NCBI RefSeq assembly: GCF_013179285.1
Contig: NZ_WVNW01000001.1
Coordinates: 124,001 to 188,000 of the forward strand
DNA length: 64,000 bases
Reading direction: 5' to 3'
Origin: Roseobacter sp. HKCCD6576-2
GTDB lineage: Bacteria; Pseudomonadota; Alphaproteobacteria; Rhodobacterales; Rhodobacteraceae
Shown piece by piece: positions 61,560-64,000 of this stretch. The notes under the pieces were generated by a model that saw only the letters and a list, made by a program, of their open reading frames with translations, was not told where the DNA came from and did not search any database. The stretch's first letter is position 1. The number at the start of each line of letters is the position of its first letter. The position numbers were made by a program, and so were the translations under genes.

Positions 61560-62689
61560 CGCGGGGCTGGGTGCAGCGCCTTGTTATAGGGGTGCCAGTC
61601 GGTGATCTCGGGGTAATACATCTGCCGCCATTTCTTGACGCGCGGGTTCATCATCCGCTTGTAAACTGGCGGGATCATCGCTGCGGCGGTCATCACCGGG
61701 TAGCCGAAGGGCAATTGCGGCGCGTCGGCTTCGGTATAGTTCTGCAGAAGCGGGAAGCGGCGATCGGGTTTGTAGTGGTGATCGGAATGGCGCTGCAGGT
61801 TGATCAGGAGCCAGTTTGAGGCCTTATGCGCCGCGTTCCAGGAATGGCGCGGCAAGACATGTTCGTATTTCCCGTCGCCCAGATGTTTCCGGGTCAGGCC
61901 GTAATGTTCGACATAATTGGTCAGCTCAAGCTGCCAAATCGCGATGAAGGCTTGGTAGATGAAGAGCGCCACGCCCGCGGTGCCGCCGATTGCAAAAGCC
62001 AGCAGAAGGAAGCCGCCTTGCAGGGCCCAATAGCGCCAAAACGGGTTGGAGAGATCGGTCCAGGGTAGGCCCTTGCGCGCCAGCATCGCTTTCTCGGCGC
62101 GGAAGGCCGAGCGCCAGCATTCGATCAGCACACGCGGGAAGAAGCGGTGGAAGCCTTCGTTATAGCGCGCCGTCACCGGGTCGCGATTGGTGCCGACATA
62201 GCGGTGATGGACCAGAAGATGCTCGGACCGGAAATGGGAATAGAGCACCGTGGCGAGGAGCAGATCGCCCAGCCAGCGCTCGGCCTTGCTCTTCTGATGC
62301 ATCAACTCATGGCTGTAATTGATGCCAATTGTGCCGGAGATCACGCCGACGCCGAAGAAGAGCAGGATTTGCTCAAGCACGTTTAGGTGGTCGGTGACAG
62401 AGACATACCAGATCATCCCGAAAATCACGCAGAACTGCAGAGGGAACCAGATCAGCGTGACCAGTCGATACCAAAAGAGATCTTCCTCGCGGGTCTCAAG
62501 ATCGGCGTTTTCCAGGTTCAGCCCGGTCGCGGCATCCAGCATGGTGAACAGCCACCAAGTCGAGAGCGGCATCAGGAGCAGCCACCAGCCGCCCTGATTG
62601 GCGACAAAGATGATCAGCGGGATCAGGCAAAGCGATAGCCAGAAGGGCAGCGCATTTTGTAGTTTGGCGACTTGAGCAGCGGGGATCAT
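61556..62689 (-). CDS. alkB: alkane 1-monooxygenase (AlkB)
   Basis: A 377-residue integral membrane non-heme di-iron monooxygenase that hydroxylates medium-chain n-alkanes. The histidine boxes are in place: NYSHELMHQ, HLLVHHRYVGTNRDP and LQRHSDHHYKPDRRFP, with the AlkB-specific NYVEHYGL between them. About six hydrophobic segments are seen. ATG 62689 has GGAGA five bases upstream; an earlier in-frame ATG (62701) is less well placed. Rubredoxin genes are not present here. The neighbouring TetR-cupin pair may be linked functionally. Confidence 0.92.
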   Translation of the reverse strand: MIPAAQVAKLQNALPFWLSLCLIPLIIFVANQGGWWLLLMPLSTWWLFTMLDAATGLNLENADLETREEDLFWYRLVTLIWFPLQFCVIFGMIWYVSVTDHLNVLEQILLFFGVGVISGTIGINYSHELMHQKSKAERWLGDLLLATVLYSHFRSEHLLVHHRYVGTNRDPVTARYNEGFHRFFPRVLIECWRSAFRAEKAMLARKGLPWTDLSNPFWRYWALQGGFLLLAFAIGGTAGVALFIYQAFIAIWQLELTNYVEHYGLTRKHLGDGKYEHVLPRHSWNAAHKASNWLLINLQRHSDHHYKPDRRFPLLQNYTEADAPQLPFGYPVMTAAAMIPPVYKRMMNPRVKKWRQMYYPEITDWHPYNKALHPAPR

Positions 62690-62742
62690 CGGGGTCTCCA
62701 TGCCTGGGTTCGGGCGTAGTGTGCCGCAGTCCGCCGATGATC

Positions 62743-63804
62743 TCAATCTTTGGCGATGCTGCCTTGCGCGAGGTCAAACGCCTTGCGCATCACGGTCGGT
62801 AGGTCGGATGGCCGAAATTGGGCGCGTGGCAGGAACGCGCCGCGATCTGGTGTCGCCGCCATCGGCACCAAGGCGACACGCAGCGCCAGGCGCAGGTGGA
62901 AATGGGTGAAGGTGTGGCGGACCTCGCCGCCCGGATCGTGCCAATCGGCCTTGAGCGGTGGCGCTTCCGGCGCCGCAGCCTCACGCCAATCCGTACCGGG
63001 CCAGCCGAGCATCCCGCCAAGCAAACCCTTGTCGGGGCGGGTTTCTAGCAGCCAGGCGCCATCCTCCCGCAAGGCAAGATAGGCGATACCCTGGCGGGTC
63101 GGTTTCGGTTTCTTCGGAGATTTGCGCGGGAGATTCACGGCGATCCCCTTGGCCCGCGCAGCGCAAGGCTCCCGCAGCGGGCAGATACCGCAAGCCGGGT
63201 TCCGAGGTGTGCAGATGGTCGCGCCCAGATCCATCACCGCTTGCGCATGATCGCCAGGGCGAGTCTGCGGCGTGAGCCGTGCGGCCAGGGCCTTCAACTC
63301 CGGTTTGGCCGCAGGCAGGGGCGTTTCGATGGCAAAGAGCCGCGCCATGACCCGTTCCACATTGCCATCCATGACAACCGCCGGGCGATCAAACGCAATC
63401 GCGGCGATGGCGGCGGCGGTATAAGGCCCGATGCCTGGCAGCTCCAACAGCGCGGCTTCGGTATCGGGGAAGTGGCCGTCGAACTCGTTTGCCACCACGC
63501 GGGCGCATCTCAATAGGTTTCGCGCGCGTGCGTAATAGCCCAGACCGGCCCATTCCCCCATAACCACACTATCTTCGGCCGCCGCGAGGTCAGAAACCGT
63601 GGGCCAGAGCAATGTGAAGCGCTCGAAATAGGATTTGACGGCGGCAACCGTGGTCTGTTGCAACATGATCTCGGACAGCCACACGCGATAGGGGTTTGGC
63701 CCCTTGTTTTCTTGGTGTTTCGAGGGTCCGACCCGCCAGGGTAAATCGCGCGCATGGGCGTCGTACCAGTCCAGCAATGCCGCGCTTTTTTGTTGATCAC
63801 GCAA
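62743..63804 (-). CDS. mutY: A/G-specific adenine DNA glycosylase MutY
   Basis: A 353-residue repair enzyme that removes adenine opposite 8-oxoguanine. It has the helix-hairpin-helix LPGIGPYTAAAIAAIAF with the catalytic aspartate in VMDGNVERVMARL, LSEIMLQQTTV near the N-terminus and the Fe-S cluster CTPRNPACGICPLREPC. The C-terminal NUDIX-like domain follows (WLLETRPDKGLLGGMLGWPG). The only start before the conserved region is TTG at 63804, with an in-frame stop 6 bp upstream. It is divergent from a DUF721 gene. Confidence 0.94.
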   Translation of the reverse strand: MRDQQKSAALLDWYDAHARDLPWRVGPSKHQENKGPNPYRVWLSEIMLQQTTVAAVKSYFERFTLLWPTVSDLAAAEDSVVMGEWAGLGYYARARNLLRCARVVANEFDGHFPDTEAALLELPGIGPYTAAAIAAIAFDRPAVVMDGNVERVMARLFAIETPLPAAKPELKALAARLTPQTRPGDHAQAVMDLGATICTPRNPACGICPLREPCAARAKGIAVNLPRKSPKKPKPTRQGIAYLALREDGAWLLETRPDKGLLGGMLGWPGTDWREAAAPEAPPLKADWHDPGGEVRHTFTHFHLRLALRVALVPMAATPDRGAFLPRAQFRPSDLPTVMRKAFDLAQGSIAKD

Positions 63805-63894
63805 GGTTTATCTGCCCGCTCTTTGGCTTGTTATTGGATGACATCTGCACCACAGATACATTGATCTTCAACCAAGGAAAGCCTGAGCATTCAC

Positions 63895-64000
63895 ATGGCC
63901 GCGTCAACGCCAACCTCTCGCCCGCGAAAGGGCCGTGGTTTTCAGCCCGCAAGCCGGCTGGTGGCGGGGCAGTTGCGCGGGCCGTTTGAGAAGCGCGGGT
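63895..64000 (+). CDS. DUF721/DciA-like protein, N-terminal part
   Basis: Thirty-five residues up to the right edge: MAASTPTSRPRKGRGFQPAS and then RLVAGQLRGPFEKRG. A basic N-terminus followed by GF-x-x-A-S-x-L-V is how DUF721/DciA-type proteins of Rhodobacterales begin, and this gene usually stands next to mutY in them. DciA-type proteins help load the replicative helicase. The assignment rests on a short fragment and the gene neighbourhood. Confidence 0.6.
   Translation, partial: MAASTPTSRPRKGRGFQPASRLVAGQLRGPFEKRG

Overview
The window is GC-rich chromosomal DNA of an alphaproteobacterium, almost certainly a Rhodobacterales (Roseobacter-type) bacterium. The signs are a CcrM-type GANTC methyltransferase, a DUF2794 protein, a PetP/PetR-like MarR-response regulator pair, the mutY-DUF721 gene order, many ATGA/TGATG gene overlaps and frequent GTG/TTG starts. 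Most of it is chromosomal core interspersed with accessory catabolic, transport and small secreted-protein loci. No transposase, integrase, prophage or CRISPR array was seen.

Layout. 1-3.9 kb (minus): dTDP-L-rhamnose operon rmlC-rmlB-rmlD-rmlA followed by a glycosyltransferase cut by the left edge. 4.0-13.6 kb (plus): Hsp33, a CoA-type NUDIX hydrolase, CCA-adding enzyme, LysE exporter, two ABC half-exporters, a VOC protein, an Fe-S RNA methyltransferase and a bacterial voltage-gated sodium channel. 13.6-27.2 kb: a large catabolic locus. One minus-strand run encodes VOC, solute-binding protein, OppB/C/D/F-type transporter, a second solute-binding protein lacking a signal peptide, a TrzN-like amidohydrolase, a hydantoin-racemase-like protein, a DapA-like protein with changed active site and an atypical SDR. 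It is flanked by a GntR/FCD regulator gene and a divergent D-hydantoinase/dihydropyrimidinase. Both promoter regions carry the same TATAC-N5-GTRTA element. 27.2-32.4 kb (minus): dxs, ispA, xseB, a deacetylase-like hydrolase, response regulator and MarR regulator.

32.6-34.3 kb: ilvE, then a small AT-richer two-gene unit with its own promoter (unknown protein plus DUF2335 membrane protein). 34.4-48.3 kb: DUF2794, NlpC/P60, leucyl aminopeptidase, a beta-carbonic anhydrase-SbtA-SbtB-like bicarbonate uptake set, SRPBCC, DUF4139, asd, a DEAD-box helicase, a universal stress protein with a SulP transporter, and an MFS transporter. 48.4-54.5 kb: ferric-iron binding protein and convergent permease, lipocalin lipoprotein, sdaA and a LacI-type regulator. 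54.6-58.3 kb: tRNA-Arg(CCU) with an adjacent 11-bp repeat array, then a cluster of small secreted proteins with internal duplications. It includes a Tat-exported 96-residue peptide divergently paired with a JmjC/cupin-4 oxygenase, and a membrane-anchored winged-helix protein. 58.4-64 kb: rnhB, ccrM (three GANTC sites in its leader), a TetR-double cupin pair, alkane monooxygenase alkB, mutY and the start of a DUF721/DciA-like gene.

The two loci I consider most likely to hold undescribed biology are the Tat peptide/JmjC oxygenase pair near 54.8-56.6 kb and the GntR-controlled cyclic-amide catabolic locus at 13.6-27.2 kb. Assignments come from reading motifs in the sequence; no database search was run.
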